Source: Heliocidaris tuberculata (lineage: Eukaryota > Echinodermata > Echinoidea > Camarodonta > Echinometridae). From it: a stretch of 64,000 nt of DNA. The stretch is from contig CM046845.1 of assembly GCA_025618425.1 (NCBI GenBank), positions 5,157,577 through 5,221,576 of the forward strand, written 5' to 3'. The notes beneath the pieces are model-generated. The model saw nothing but the letters and a program-made list of their open reading frames with translations. It was not told where the DNA came from and made no database searches. Positions 46,901 to 58,589 of this stretch are shown piece after piece (positions within the stretch are counted from its first letter, which is position 1; every line of letters begins with the position of its first letter). The position numbers and the translations under genes were made by a program.

Positions 46901-48660
46901 TTCTTAACTGGGTAATTTTACCAAAGGATTCTTTTCTTTTCAAAATTATCAGTATTAAGGTACAGGTGAAAAAGGTGTCATCTACGCGATTAGGACAAAA
47001 TTTGATATTACTTAAATCTCTGCTCTAATGTGTAGTGCAATCATTTTGTTCATTGGTGCATAGAGTTTAAGCCGATTGACACTCGTGGTATCCCCTCGAA
47101 TGTGCCAATTGGCAAAGAGAAAGTTAATTTTCAGATTTGTAGCAGTATTTTCGTGATTACAAAACAAGAAAGGTTCGCAGGTATTTCTGTTTTAAGTCAA
47201 TAATAATGTCTACATCGTTTATTTCTAAAAGTGTCTTACAAGGTAATGTAAGTATAGCTTGGGAGATTGTGATTTTGCTGGAAAAAATACTTCCGCTCTC
47301 ATCTTAAGTTTTTTTGTTTTTTGTTTTTTTAGTCAATATTCCGTTGAACGCAGATTTATTTTGCAGCAGATTTTTTTTCTTTCAATCGAATTCCATTTAG
47401 TCCGACAGTCTCCCACTGAAAGAACCATTGTCAACAAATCCTTACGATGTGGGACAGGAAACAAAAGCAACTGCTAGAAGTACTCAAACCCCCCTTCCAT
47501 AATTCCCTTTTGAAAAAAACAACAACAACTTCCGAACATCTGGAGGGGTTGTCGTTTTTCTTGCTATTCCTCGGTCGTGTTTACAAGTTTATCTTGACAT
47601 GCTTGAAACACGATTAGACATCCGCATCATAACAAGGAGTCATAAGTCGATTCCCTGTTCGTATTTACCTGGGCTTTCTTGCACGTCCCATTCTCGAGTT
47701 AAACACTTAGTTTAAGGAGCAGTCCGACTCTGCAAATCGTGGTAATCAGTAGACCTTATTGGACGTAAATCAAAAAAGTGAACACAGACTAAAAGTGATG
47801 CATCATCTTAATTTCCCTCTATAAGTGTTCGCTGCTTAAATCTCCTAACATAGCGTTCATTCTTGTGTTAGATTGCAATAACAGTTTTTGATTTCAACAA
47901 GGCATGTCTGCGGAGTCAAAGACTATACCAGTATTGTGCGTGGGGACCCCTTGTATACCTTGACTCGCCTTTCAAAGAAATCGGCCATCGGATAGTATCG
48001 AGGGCAATCACAGGACATAGCTGATACGCCAATAGAGCGTGTTTACAACATGAAACGCAAACGCTGCAAAACAGAGAAGCGGGTATTTTAATAAAATACA
48101 AAATGTTTAATACCCCATTATATTATATCATAATATTTCAGAAAATTTATAAAGTGTACTTGGTTAATTTTAACAATGCATGTTCGGAATGCGAAAATAC
48201 ACAGACACCTCTGCAACAACACTGAACAAAAGCGGGGGAAAACGAGAGCACTGCTTTTTCAAAAAGGAGGTCGCTTAAAAATTATGCACTTTCGCACGAA
48301 GGTACATGTGTTGCATGGTACCTTATGTAAAAAGGAATATCCATAAACACCACGGATTCATGTACTGTGGATATGAGATATGTTTTGGAACTGATTCTTA
48401 GCAATAGTGTGTTAGTTTTCAGTTCAATGAATGCCCTTACCATCAGCAGTCGATATGAATACGCTAAGGAACATCATTCAGTTGTAGGAAGATGACACGA
48501 ATAGAGCTATTTTAAGTGCCTTGATGGAAGTGATGAAAGCAAGATTGATATCTAGCTGTGAATGGAAGAGAGAAAGATACATTTTTGCGGCTTTCTTATA
48601 TAAAACATACTGAATGGAGACAGAGTCATCAAAACCCTAACCAGTTCTGCATTCATTTGA
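43906..48660. other. Noncoding stretch
   Basis: AT-rich with short pyrimidine runs (about 44500-44690 and 44995-45140) and C13 at about 46048-46060. Nothing else is recognised besides the diverged block at 45535-45725. Confidence 0.5.
45535..45725 (+). repeat. Diverged relative of part of the segmental duplication
   Basis: GCATGCACACAGTAATGG, CAGGGGACATTTCTTCTATG, ATATTTCTTCCAAACTAAC and CGACCTTCTC follow the same order as in 385-600 and 3925-4140, with clear divergence. The block is therefore a dispersed repeat and not unique to the duplication. Confidence 0.55.
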
Positions 48661-48770
48661 AGAAGAGAAAGAGGGGTGGGGGGAGGGAGGGACAGGATGG
48701 GATATAGAGAGAAAGAGAGTGGAGAGGAGGGGAGGGAGAGGGGGGAAGAGAGGAGAGAGAGGAGGGAGAG

Positions 48771-48816
<46 letters not shown>

Positions 48817-48862
48817 GGGAGAGAGAGAGAGAGAGAGGGGAGAGAGAGAGAGAGAGAGAGGG

Positions 48863-48898
<36 letters not shown>

Positions 48899-49075
48899 AA
48901 AGAGGAGAGAGAGGGGAGAGAGGGAGAGAGAGAGGAGAGAGGGGAGAGAGAGAGAGAGAGAGAGGAGAGAGAGGGGGAGAGAGAGGTAGAGAGAGAGAGA
49001 GAGAGAAGAGAGGAGGGAAAGAGCGCGGAGGAAGAGAGAAAAGAAGAGTAAGAGAAGGGAAAAAAGGGGAAAGTA
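48661..49075. repeat. Long purine-only (GA/GGA)n tract, about 400 bp
   Basis: The plus strand is almost entirely A and G here. Irregular GAGAGAGGGGAGAG units are repeated many times. It is a potential triplex or H-DNA former. The long Arg/Glu and Ser/Leu open frames are artefacts. Confidence 0.92.
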
Positions 49076-49103
49076 GAGTATAGATGTAGATGTAGGAAAC
49101 AAT

Positions 49104-49165
49104 AGTGGCGGATCAAGGATTCTGTGAGCAGGGGTGGGGACCACAAGTCCAAAACCGTGCCCCCT
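49104..49165 (+). repeat. GTGGCGGATCAAGGAT-type dispersed element fragment
   Basis: AGTGGCGGATCAAGGATTC followed by a GGGGTGGGG block. It resembles the header at 2741 and belongs to the same loose family. Confidence 0.35.
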
Positions 49166-49728
49166 GGATCAGTCAATGAAAAGAGAGATAGAGATACAGG
49201 GGAAGAAGTATAACGAGAATATAGGGAGAGAACCGTATGTGATGGGATAAAATAAGAAAGAGATACTAGAGCGCCGAGTGAAAGAAAATCGAGATGGAGA
49301 TAAAAGCAGGGGGGAAAAATGAATGTACCGCAGATGAAATATTTACCCTGATGCATCATTAATGTGCTTGAACAATCACGAAGGCAGCTGATGCGAACAC
49401 AGAAATAGCACGAGATATAATTAAGAATAATCAGTGCGGAAACCCGGAGGGGACGGAAAAATTTGAACCCCGTTTGTCCTAATTTTACCTTCATACAATC
49501 AGTCCGTTTGTCTCACTTCGTCTTCCAAATACACTACTACTGCTAAACATTCCAACAACATTTCATATCTTCAAACTATTTTATCCTCAATTATAAAATC
49601 GAAAAGTGAACAGGAACATAGCAACATAGAAAGCAAGGTGTATGTGAATATCTGTGGTAAAGACGTAGTCTGGTGAATGATCATGGGCAAGTGTTTCAAT
49701 ACGCAACATGGAAAATATTTCGGGGGGG

Positions 49729-49865
49729 GGGGCGTTTCATCAGGTGTCTTGTCAATGATTTTTACTGACAAATTTGCTCTCAGCCAATCAGATGCAAGGA
49801 ATTCAGTAGCTTATAACAGATATTGCAACTTGTCCTTGATGACAAGTTTTATGAATCAGGGCCCT
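49729..49865. mobile_element. Diverged TIR element (GGGGAGCGTTTCAT family), copy C
   Basis: Retains GGGGCGTTTCATCA, TTTTTACTGACAAATTTG, CAGCCAATCAGATGCAAGGA and AGTAGCTTATAACAG in the family order. The right end differs (TTTATGAATCAGGGCCCTGA) and resembles a different terminus, so this is either a recombinant or an older relative. Confidence 0.65.
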
Positions 49866-50654
49866 GACCTACCATGACACTAGTGGTTTAGTGGGCACTA
49901 GCTGCCGTAAGGTAGGTGGGGGGGGGGGGGGGGCACAGGTCTCATGAAGTAGATGGAACGTGATAGAGAAAAGCGATTGAGTGGGAGAGATGTGCTAGTA
50001 TGGGTTTTATCGTCTTCTATTCAAGTTCCTTTTCCCCTGTCCTTTTTTTTTTTGTTTTGTTGTTGTTGTCTCTTTTATATTTGCCTTTTCCGTTCGCTAG
50101 GGAGGGGGGGGGTACCCCCGTACTCCCTCCTAGCTGCTACTCCACTTCATCTCACAATATTCGTACTCCTTGACACACATTCTATAATTATAAACTCCTT
50201 CAGGTCAATTTACAATCATATCGACATGCGTTTGTAACCGCATGTAAGAAACCACGCGCTTAATTTCAAATTACCTAAGGACATCCGGCATAATTATCAG
50301 GATATAAAGCCACAATAATGGTTGACAATGCAGTTATTATGCTAATAATCGAGAACAGGTGACTGCGAAGGAGGTTCGAAATGCCACATTAAAAATGATT
50401 AATGAATATATCGCACAGACAAATCCATCTGTGGGCGAAAAGATATGATTTCATAGTTACTGCATATAATTATCATTAAGAATGTGTACTCGTATTTTAT
50501 CGGGAAAGTCTCTTATGTATTCCTTACCAATAATCTACCAACTTTATGATTATTCTGTAAACTGTATGTCAGAAGTCTTAATAAAAAAAATGTAAATGTG
50601 CTAGCCTTGATAGCATCACCTCATACTCGGACCAATAATGACATAATATTTGCA

Positions 50655-50659
<5 letters not shown>

Positions 50660-50698
<39 letters not shown>

Positions 50699-51081
50699 TT
50701 ACTCACTCTCTCTCCATCTTCTCTCCCTCCATCCCCTCCTCTTTCTCTATCCCCCCTCTCTCTCCCTCTCTCTCCCTCTCTCTCCCTCTCTCTCCATCTT
50801 CTCTCCCTCCATCCCCTCCTCTCTCTCCCCCTCCCTCTCTCCCTCTCTCCCTCTCTCTCCCTCTCTCTCCATCTTCTCTCCCTCCATCCCCTCCTCTCTC
50901 TATCCCTCCCTCTCTCCCTCTCTCCCTCTCTCTCCCTCTCTCTCCATCTTCTCTCCCTCCATCCCCTCCTCTCTCTCCCCCTCCCTCTCTCCCTCTCTCT
51001 CCCTCTCTAACCCTCTCCATCTTCTCTCCCTCATGCCCCCTCTCTCTCTCGCCATCATCTCTCCCTCCATCCCCTCCTCTT

Positions 51082-51112
<31 letters not shown>

Positions 51113-51165
51113 ATGTTTCTCCCTTTTTTGTAGTGTTTCTCTTCATAATTCTCTCTCTCTCTCAC
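50660..51165. repeat. CT-rich array containing a 75-bp minisatellite (about 5 units)
   Basis: CCATCTTCTCTCCCTCC begins at 50714, 50794, 50869, 50944 and 51017 (spacings 80, 75, 75, 73), each followed by CCCCTCCTCT or a variant and a run of CTCTCC. It is flanked by plain (CT)n. Confidence 0.9.
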
Positions 51166-51977
51166 TCACTTCACGACACTTTCGCTACATCATAATTGTC
51201 GCATTTGAAGTAATTAACACAGAAAATCACCCAAAGGTTAATGTATTCTCGTACTTAAGAATAACCATTATACATCTACATAATAATTAATGTCAAATAA
51301 AAGTGTTAACGCAAAGAGCTATGGTACAGGCTAGGCAATTTCCATTTAGAACAAATTCTAGAATATATTAATATTTATAACTTTGTTGACAACTGAAATG
51401 TTTGTCCACAATATACCTTCAAGACATTAGATTTCAATTATCATCCCCCCCCCCCCAAAAAAAAAAAATAGTCTTAGTACAGGTTGAGCGATTTTAAGAA
51501 TGGATCAAATCCTAAAACATATTTTATGAATATTCAGTCTTTTTGGCAACTACAAGATTTGTGTGCACTAACCTTCAGAACTAATCATTTCAATAACCCA
51601 GACCTATATTTCAATCAACCCGCCTAAAAAGAAAAGGTAAGGCCCATATCTTATTAAATAACGGTTGACATGTACTAGTTTCACCATGTTTCCAGCGATA
51701 GAATGACATGCAAGTGGTATACTGCAAGTGAACCTATATCATTGTCTACATGACATTCACGGTATCGAGTGAAAAATGGGGAAATGTCTGATAAACAAAA
51801 GGGACCGGAATAAGAGTAAGGTATGGAGTGTAAGGGCAGATGGCTCTCATTATAATGTATTCAGCATGTTCAGAGTATGCCCATGAGTGAGGACCTGGAT
51901 TCCCGCGGCGGCTATCAACTTTCAACCTTTATAAGTATGTGACACACATTATAAAAATGAAGAGAGACAGACTCTTG

Positions 51978-52009
51978 TATAATTCATATGAAAGAGAGAG
52001 AGAAAGAGA

Positions 52010-52041
<32 letters not shown>

Positions 52042-52105
52042 CGAGAGAGACAAACGAAAGAGAGAGGGGAGAGAAGAGAGAGAGAGAGACAAACGAAAGA
52101 GAGAC

Positions 52106-52147
<42 letters not shown>

Positions 52148-52161
52148 AACGAAAGAGAGAC

Positions 52162-52192
<31 letters not shown>
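51978..52192. repeat. (GA)n array with GACAAACGAAAGAGAG units
   Basis: GA dinucleotides interrupted three times by GACAAACGAAAGAGAG, spaced roughly 40-54 bp apart. Confidence 0.9.
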
Positions 52193-53046
52193 TAATTTAA
52201 GGAGAATTACATATATTAAAGAGAGAGGGAAATAGAGCAAATGAGAGTTATTCAGGGGGGGAGAGAAAAAAATCAAAGGGGGTAGAAGGAGAAAGACAGA
52301 GAGAGTGCGTGCTTGCGAATAGACAAGGACACATTTTTATATTTCTGGGCATGATTCCATATTCAGGCCTCAAGTATGAATCATAAAATGTCATGACTTT
52401 TTTGGGCGAAGAAGGTCTATATATAACCGCTGTTTACAAAAGAGAAGTGCACAAGAACACATTTAGGACGTTATTCTTTTTTATGGTATGCCTCTTTAGT
52501 CGTCAACCTAACATTTCCGATATAATATAAAAATCGATGAACTGTGCATGAATATGTCCTTAAAAATATAGGAAAATTGAAAATTGTCAAGCGTGAAGAA
52601 TATATAGAAAAAAAAGATAAATAAATTTGCTTTCACATAGCATGTACAAACTGAAGTTTAACACACAAATGACCGTAATGGTTTAATTTTGTTAAAGAAG
52701 TACATTGGTGAAAATTCTGTGAAAGAATTTTTTTTTAAATGTCTATCATAATTTCTAGATGCCTTTTTACACAGAAATTCTTCAACAAGCAAAAACAAAA
52801 ACAAAACCAATAAAAAAGTAATGATATTTTTAGGGGGTTTTTTTTACTCCGAAATTTCATGACAAGCAAAAAAAAAAGTCATTTCAACTTCATGTACCTT
52901 TTCGCATGTTTCGGGTCTAAATTTGCTGCCGAGGTGACACAATAAGAGGGCACATTTTGATAAATGTGTACTTAAGGTAAAGATTTTGCTTGCTTTTTTT
53001 GTGTGTATTGTGTTGTGTTTTTTTGTTTGTTTGTTTGTTGTTGTTA

Positions 53047-53120
53047 TTTACCCTTTTTTTCGAAATCAATTCGATATCTGCCCCCAAAAATCATTTCCAA
53101 AAATTGACATTTTTTGTTCG
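53047..53120. repeat. Direct repeat, left copy (70 bp)
   Basis: GAAATCAATTCGATATCTGC then CCCAAAAA, CATTTCCAAAAATTGACATT. Matches 53637-53707 with a few differences. Confidence 0.85.
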
Positions 53121-53636
53121 TGATTATCTTAACATTATTATTCTTAACATTTATAATTAATTCTGGTGTCATGGCTCGAATAATATAAAAAGGAGTTGTA
53201 TTTTGAGATCCTGGTACGTTCTTTCGCTACATCTCGTGATATATAAAATGAACTTCCGGACCCAAAAGTTAGATCGGTCTAGTACCCTTACATGTTTATG
53301 AGAAGTCTATAGGTCATTTGTACGAGCGGCTCCAGGGTTTTATGAAAAGCTAAATCTAAAAAAAAAAAAAGAAACAGTAAAAATAAAAAAGAGGATATAG
53401 AGAGTAAAAAGGGGAGTCCAAGGGGGTCCAATCTCCCCCCCCCCCCCCAAAAAAAAAAAAAAAAATCTAAAGAGCAAAAAATAACAACAAAAATACAACA
53501 ACAACAAACAAACAAAAACATTAATATAATGAAGTGCAAATCCCCAAATCTCTGACAAGCTAGCAACAACAAAAAAGAGGTCCAGACCCCCATTACCAAA
53601 GCCGCCCCTGGATCCGCCCCTGGTTTTGCTGGTTCT

Positions 53637-53707
53637 CACCCCTTTTTTTTGGAAATCAATTCGATATCTGCCCCAAAAAAGCATTTCCAAAAATTGACAT
53701 TTTGTCG
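53637..53707. repeat. Direct repeat, right copy (70 bp)
   Basis: The same block as 53047-53120, about 590 bp away. The intervening segment includes a reversed poly-C element (C tract about 53437-53448 and CCGCCCCTGGATCCGCCC at about 53600). Confidence 0.85.
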
Positions 53708-53944
53708 TTTCCCTGCATCCCGCCGGTTAACAGCTAAATGCGATCGATTATATCAGGTTTTAATGGTCGGGAAATGGCGGTCCTTTTGTGAATTCCGCAA
53801 GACACCATAGACGCTATCAATGTGACACAACGGTAATATGCCATCATTGTGCTCGGGCCGCGACAATTGCTCCGGGCTTTATTTCTTCAATGCCAGTTCA
53901 TTTTATTTCATTTTATTTCAACACGGAAAAGGGCTCTTCTTCTG

Positions 53945-54100
53945 CAAGGGTTAGGGTTGGGGTTGCAATTGGGTTTTAGGTTAGGTTTAGGGTTAGAGTT
54001 AGGTTTGGCTGTTGAAGGGTTGAAGATAAAGAATTCGGTTAGTGTATAGGCCACTGACTGAGAAGCAGTTGTCGCCGTAGCATATGCCGGACAACCGACA
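53945..54100 (+). repeat. TAGGGTTAGGGTT-containing dispersed repeat, copy 2
   Basis: Degenerate GGGTTA units, then GAATTCGGTTAGTGTATAGG, CACTGACTGAGAAGCAGTTG and TCGCCGTAGCA, parallel to 6880-7010. Confidence 0.55.
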
Positions 54101-56039
54101 TAACATGTGATTATGATTACATGTATATAGAACGTCGTTGTCGCATGTTGCGTGTTGGGAATTCTTTTGTATGACCTGTTAAATGCGCTCTAGCTATATC
54201 CCGAATCCGATCTCGTTTGATTGTAATTGTCGCCCGATCGTATTGCATGATATCGCATTAGAGGTGTCCGTTTTTAGGTGATCGTTTTTCAGATCAGGTG
54301 CTTTAGGCACTCGGTTCACTAGTCTCCTGTCAAGAGGTCATCAATAAAGGAGAATAGACAGGACAAATCATGCAACCACCCACCAAATTCTTTATGATAT
54401 GGAATTGTAGTGTAAAGAGATTAGATAAGAAAGTGTGATATCAAGAAATGAAGAAATATACTCTTAGGAAAGGGGGGGGGGGGTAAAGAGGATAATATCG
54501 GATATTTTAGGGCCGCTTAAATAAGAAGTACCGAAGTGCTTACAGAATTGGGAAATAAAGCAAAATACAATACAAAAAAAACTATCATCAGTAAGATTTC
54601 TTGATCACGAACCACTGTCGTTGTGAAATGTTCTTTTTCTACTTCTACCCCTTGGAATCCACCCCGCCCCCCTCTCTCTCCCTCTCTCTCTCTCTATTTC
54701 TCGTCTCTCCATTTCTCTCTGTCACTTTTTCAGTCTCTTTCCCTTTCTCCCTCTTTCATGCACATTCTCTCCTTCTTTCTTCCCTTTACTTGGTTATTTT
54801 GGGATCTACTACCTAGGATCTACGTTAGATATGAAACTAATATGCGGTAACTAAGAGTAATACTAATAAACGATCAAATAAAATAAATTTTTATCCCCAA
54901 AGCGGGTAGCTGACTAGAAAAGTTCTGATTTGTGATGCACCCCCTCCCCCCCAGCAATATCCGATGTAGGTACACATGTATATCATGTAAAATATTTTTG
55001 ACAAGAAAATAGAGGCATAATTAAGTGTCAAAATATCTGATACACAGCCCCCCCCCCCCACCTTCCTGAAAAAATTCACAAAATCTGGATGGAGCACAGG
55101 TGTGATAAAAACATAATGGACTTTCTACCGGGGCACGTGCTCCTTGAAACCCCCCCCCCCCGCACCACTGGGACAATATTACAAAACGTAGCAATTTGGT
55201 TCTCTTCAGAGGCAAAACTTCTTTCTTTCCGACTCGGGAATATCATTCCCTTTACTCATCGAAGGAAAGGAAACTCAGAATCTTCTGCTAAGGAGATTAG
55301 ATTAGAAAGTGTGAAGGATTTCCTTACGATCGGATAACACTTATCATCGACGAAAAGTGCCACAACCCTTCAGTAGGACCCAAGATATCTCCACTTCCAA
55401 ACAGATGTGCATCCTGGAAGTTGAAGGACAATTTATTCCTAATGCGATCACGGGACCCATTTTCTTCTTAGAGGCGTAACCGGCTCCTGCTCCCTCTTTA
55501 ACAATTTAAAACCAATGTGGCATATACATAAAAATATACTTTGCATATTTGTTTTCAATAATTTAAAGGTTTTTTTAATCATTCCACATTTTTGCGTTAT
55601 AATGAACAAATTCATAGATAATTGGTATTATGTACGTGTATATTGAATTGTAATTATTTAAATGTTTGAATTCAATATCTTTCAAAAGGGAGCAGCGCAT
55701 AACTCTACTTCTGCCAATTTTAGCAATTTCTCAAATAAAACTGAACTGTCTCGTGCAACAGTACTTTGCAATTACCGAAAGATAGTCCTGAAATTGCTTC
55801 ATCAATTTGTTTCATCATAAGTTTTCTAATTCTAATTCACTACCACAATTCGCTTTGTTATCATTATTGCCATTGGAATTGGTGTCTCTTTGAAAACACA
55901 ATCTATACTTACCAATACTTTTGTAAAGTCTGGTTGATAAAATATTTCCTATAACTATACTTTATTACCATAATGATCAGTGTTAAGTCCTTTTTTGTTG
56001 CTATCGATATTTTGCGTGTTCATAAGTTTCTTTCATATT

Positions 56040-56140
56040 TGTTGTATTTTACTGTAAATATGACAGTTTTAGTCTTTGGACTTTTGTCATGTATTTTTTT
56101 TTAAATAATAAAACCAAATTCAATTGAACCGAATTGAAAG
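56040..56140 (+). repeat. Possible LINE 3' end (AAATAAAACCAAATTCAATTG type)
   Basis: TAATAAAACCAAATTCAATT followed by GAACCGAATTGAA resembles the TTGAAT-rich tails of some LINEs. No coding part is visible. Confidence 0.25.
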
Positions 56141-56229
56141 TGTGCTCCCCCTTCAATCTCCGACTAAAAAAACACCTGGAAATTCTTATAAAGTTTTTTT
56201 TTTTCCGCTTCGTCAGAAAATTTTCGGAA

Positions 56230-56255
56230 CCCCCCCCCCCCCCCCCCCCCCCCCC
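56230..56255. repeat. C26 homopolymer
   Basis: The longest G/C homopolymer in the window, following GGAAC. Confidence 0.98.
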
Positions 56256-57117
56256 TTTACAAAAACCTGAATGCGCTCCAAGTGTCTAATAATGTTGTTT
56301 TTTTTCCCCAGGATTTTTATATCATTATAAAGCCCAAACTGTATGGCTGAGTGAATAAAACCTCTACCTCGATTAGAACGAGAACAGCATTTAAATTATG
56401 AATAATTCCAACAGGTCTATTAAAGATAATTACAACTGCTTAGCTGCAAATAAACCGATCAAACTGATGAGTCAATCATCTACAATAACTGGCAAGTAAG
56501 GAAATCCCCAAAGTGCACAAGAATGTACTTTCCCACGATTGGTACAGAATATATTTTCATAGTATTTGTGACGTATCACGTACAATACAGTTACATGTCT
56601 CATGATTAATTTTTCGCAGACGAATTCCCAAAGTGTCTTTTGAAATTCAACTTACTGCACCTAAAATAGACAAGCCTACATGCAGAGCGACGATAAATCA
56701 TCTACAGAATGATAACGTTATCGTAACGTTCAAGCAGATCCAAGATTTATTTCCATTTTCATTTCCTTTCTTTCTTTACTATCATTTTTTGTGGGACGGT
56801 AGAGTATATAAAACAGGGGATGATTTCCATCAAGTTCTGCTTCCTCCAATCAAGATATTGTTCATCCAGGGCAGAGCCCTGCAGATCGTAACCTAATATT
56901 ACTCTTGACGTAGGGAGATGAGAAGCCATTCGTTGGATGTGTTTACCATTGCCTTGGGCAGTACTCGAATCTCGGTAGATGGGACTACGGCTATGCAAGC
57001 TCGGCACAAATGAACGTGATTGGGTGTATGCCGAGTGTCGACGAGGATATTTGAGCAATCCGGTCGAGTGAGGCTCTGAAGACAGTTGTTAGGTATTTGT
57101 ATTCAGACACTGTGCTC

Positions 57118-57546
57118 CAGATTTTGGAGCAGAAGGTCTGGAGAGGAGTTTAGAGAATAGGAAAGGAAGCCAGGGACAAGGCGGGGAGCAAAAAAAAAAA
57201 AAAAAAAAAAACTGAAGAGGGTAGAGAGAGAGAAAGGAGGGGGATGTATGAACAGGATCTTGAGAAGACGCCCCTCCCCAACCCGTCGGTCCACACGACC
57301 TTTGACCATTCCCTCGTATTTCCCCCACCTAGAATGATCAGTGCCCCCACCCCATCCGCCCCTCTCATTTATGGACCCACGCTACGCCAGCAGAAGAAAT
57401 GGTAAAAAAAAAAAAAAAAAAAGAGAGAGAGAGAGATAACTATAAGGAGATACGTAAATGGCAGAAATGTTGAATAACGAGCATGTGGCAGGCTGCACGT
57501 GACTCACATGAAACAAACAAGAAAACTGTACATGAATAGTTTCAAG
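57118..57546. repeat. Tandem duplication of about 440 bp, unit 1
   Basis: Starts GATTTTGGAGCAGAAGGTCT. Contains GGAAGCCAGGGACAAGGCGG, a polyA run, GACCATTCCCTCGTATTTCC, GGACCCACGCTACGCCAGCA and a GTGGCAGGCTGCACGTGACT block. Same order as unit 2. Confidence 0.88.
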
Positions 57547-57615
57547 ATTTTGGAGCAGAAAGTCTGGAGAGGAGTTTCGAGAATAGGGAAGGAAGCCAGG
57601 GGCAGGATGGGGGAA

Positions 57616-57661
<46 letters not shown>

Positions 57662-57990
57662 AAGAAGGGGAAGGAAGGAGAGGTATAAACAAGATCTTGA
57701 GAAGAATTTAATTAGACGCCCCTCCCAACCCGCCGGCTCGCCCGCCCCTTGACCATTCCCTCGTATTTCCCCCACGTAGAATGATAAGTGCCCCACCCCA
57801 TCCGCCCCTCCCATTTATGGACCCACGCTGCGCCAGCAGAAGAAATGTAAAAAAAAATATAAACAAACAAACAAAAAACAAACAAGAAAAAACAAAAGGA
57901 GATACGTAAATGGCAGAAATGTTGAATAACGGGCATGTGGCAGGCTGCACGTGACTCACATGAAACAAACAAGAAAACTGCACAGAAGTA
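57547..57990. repeat. Tandem duplication of about 440 bp, unit 2
   Basis: Same blocks as unit 1, with a long (GA)n (57619-57661) where unit 1 has polyA and GA, and small indels elsewhere. It ends where the long-TIR element at 57993 starts. Confidence 0.88.
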
Positions 57991-57992
57991 GT

Positions 57993-58586
57993 TTTAAAGA
58001 GAAATCCAACCTTAATAGCAAGTTGCTTTGAAAGAAAGAGGAAAAATCAGAGAAGCAGATTGGTGAAAGTTTGAACGAAATCGGACAAACAATAAGAAAG
58101 TTATGAATTTTTGAAAGTTGTAATCACTATACATATGGGAATTTCAAATTGGCCGAATAGGTAATGTCACTGTGATGTAGCTGTGGACAACTCCCCCATT
58201 CGCTCCAACACACAAAATGACTAAAATGTCCCTTTATTCAAAATGTATTACTCAGTAGGATCTTTTTCTTTCATGAGGACCTATAACAATATGCCATCTC
58301 CAATATATTTTGAGTACTGCCCTGAGGGTAAAAGCGCCTCGAAGAAAACCGCAAATTAATGATATTTTTGTGTACGACAAATGGGAGAGTTGTCCACAAA
58401 AATGTCACAATCGACTCACTAAACTGCCAATTTGAGATTCGCATAGATGTAGTGATCTCATTTATCAAACATCCATAACTTTCTTAGTCCTTGTCCGATT
58501 TCTTTCAAGCTTTCACCATCCTGTTTTTCTCATTTTTCTGCTTTCACACAAATCAACTTATTACCAAGGTTGGATTGCCCTTTAAA
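57993..58586. mobile_element. 594-bp element with long terminal inverted repeats
   Basis: The left TTTAAAGAGAAATCCAACCT mirrors the right AGGTTGGATTGCCCTTTAAA. Pairing continues inward for roughly 150 bp or more (GGTGAAAGTTTGAACGAAAT with its counterpart, then AAGAAAGTTATG). GGACAACTCCCCC and GGGAGAGTTGTCC pair nearer the centre. No transposase. The TTTAAA ends may be a target duplication or part of the TIR. Confidence 0.85.
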
Positions 58587-58589
58587 GTC

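Noticed and set aside
48637..49494. 285-codon Ser/Leu-rich frame and Arg/Glu-rich frames on the opposite strand
   Set aside because: Products of the (GA)n purine tract; no conserved sequence. The same applies to 50598-51290 and 51929-52276.
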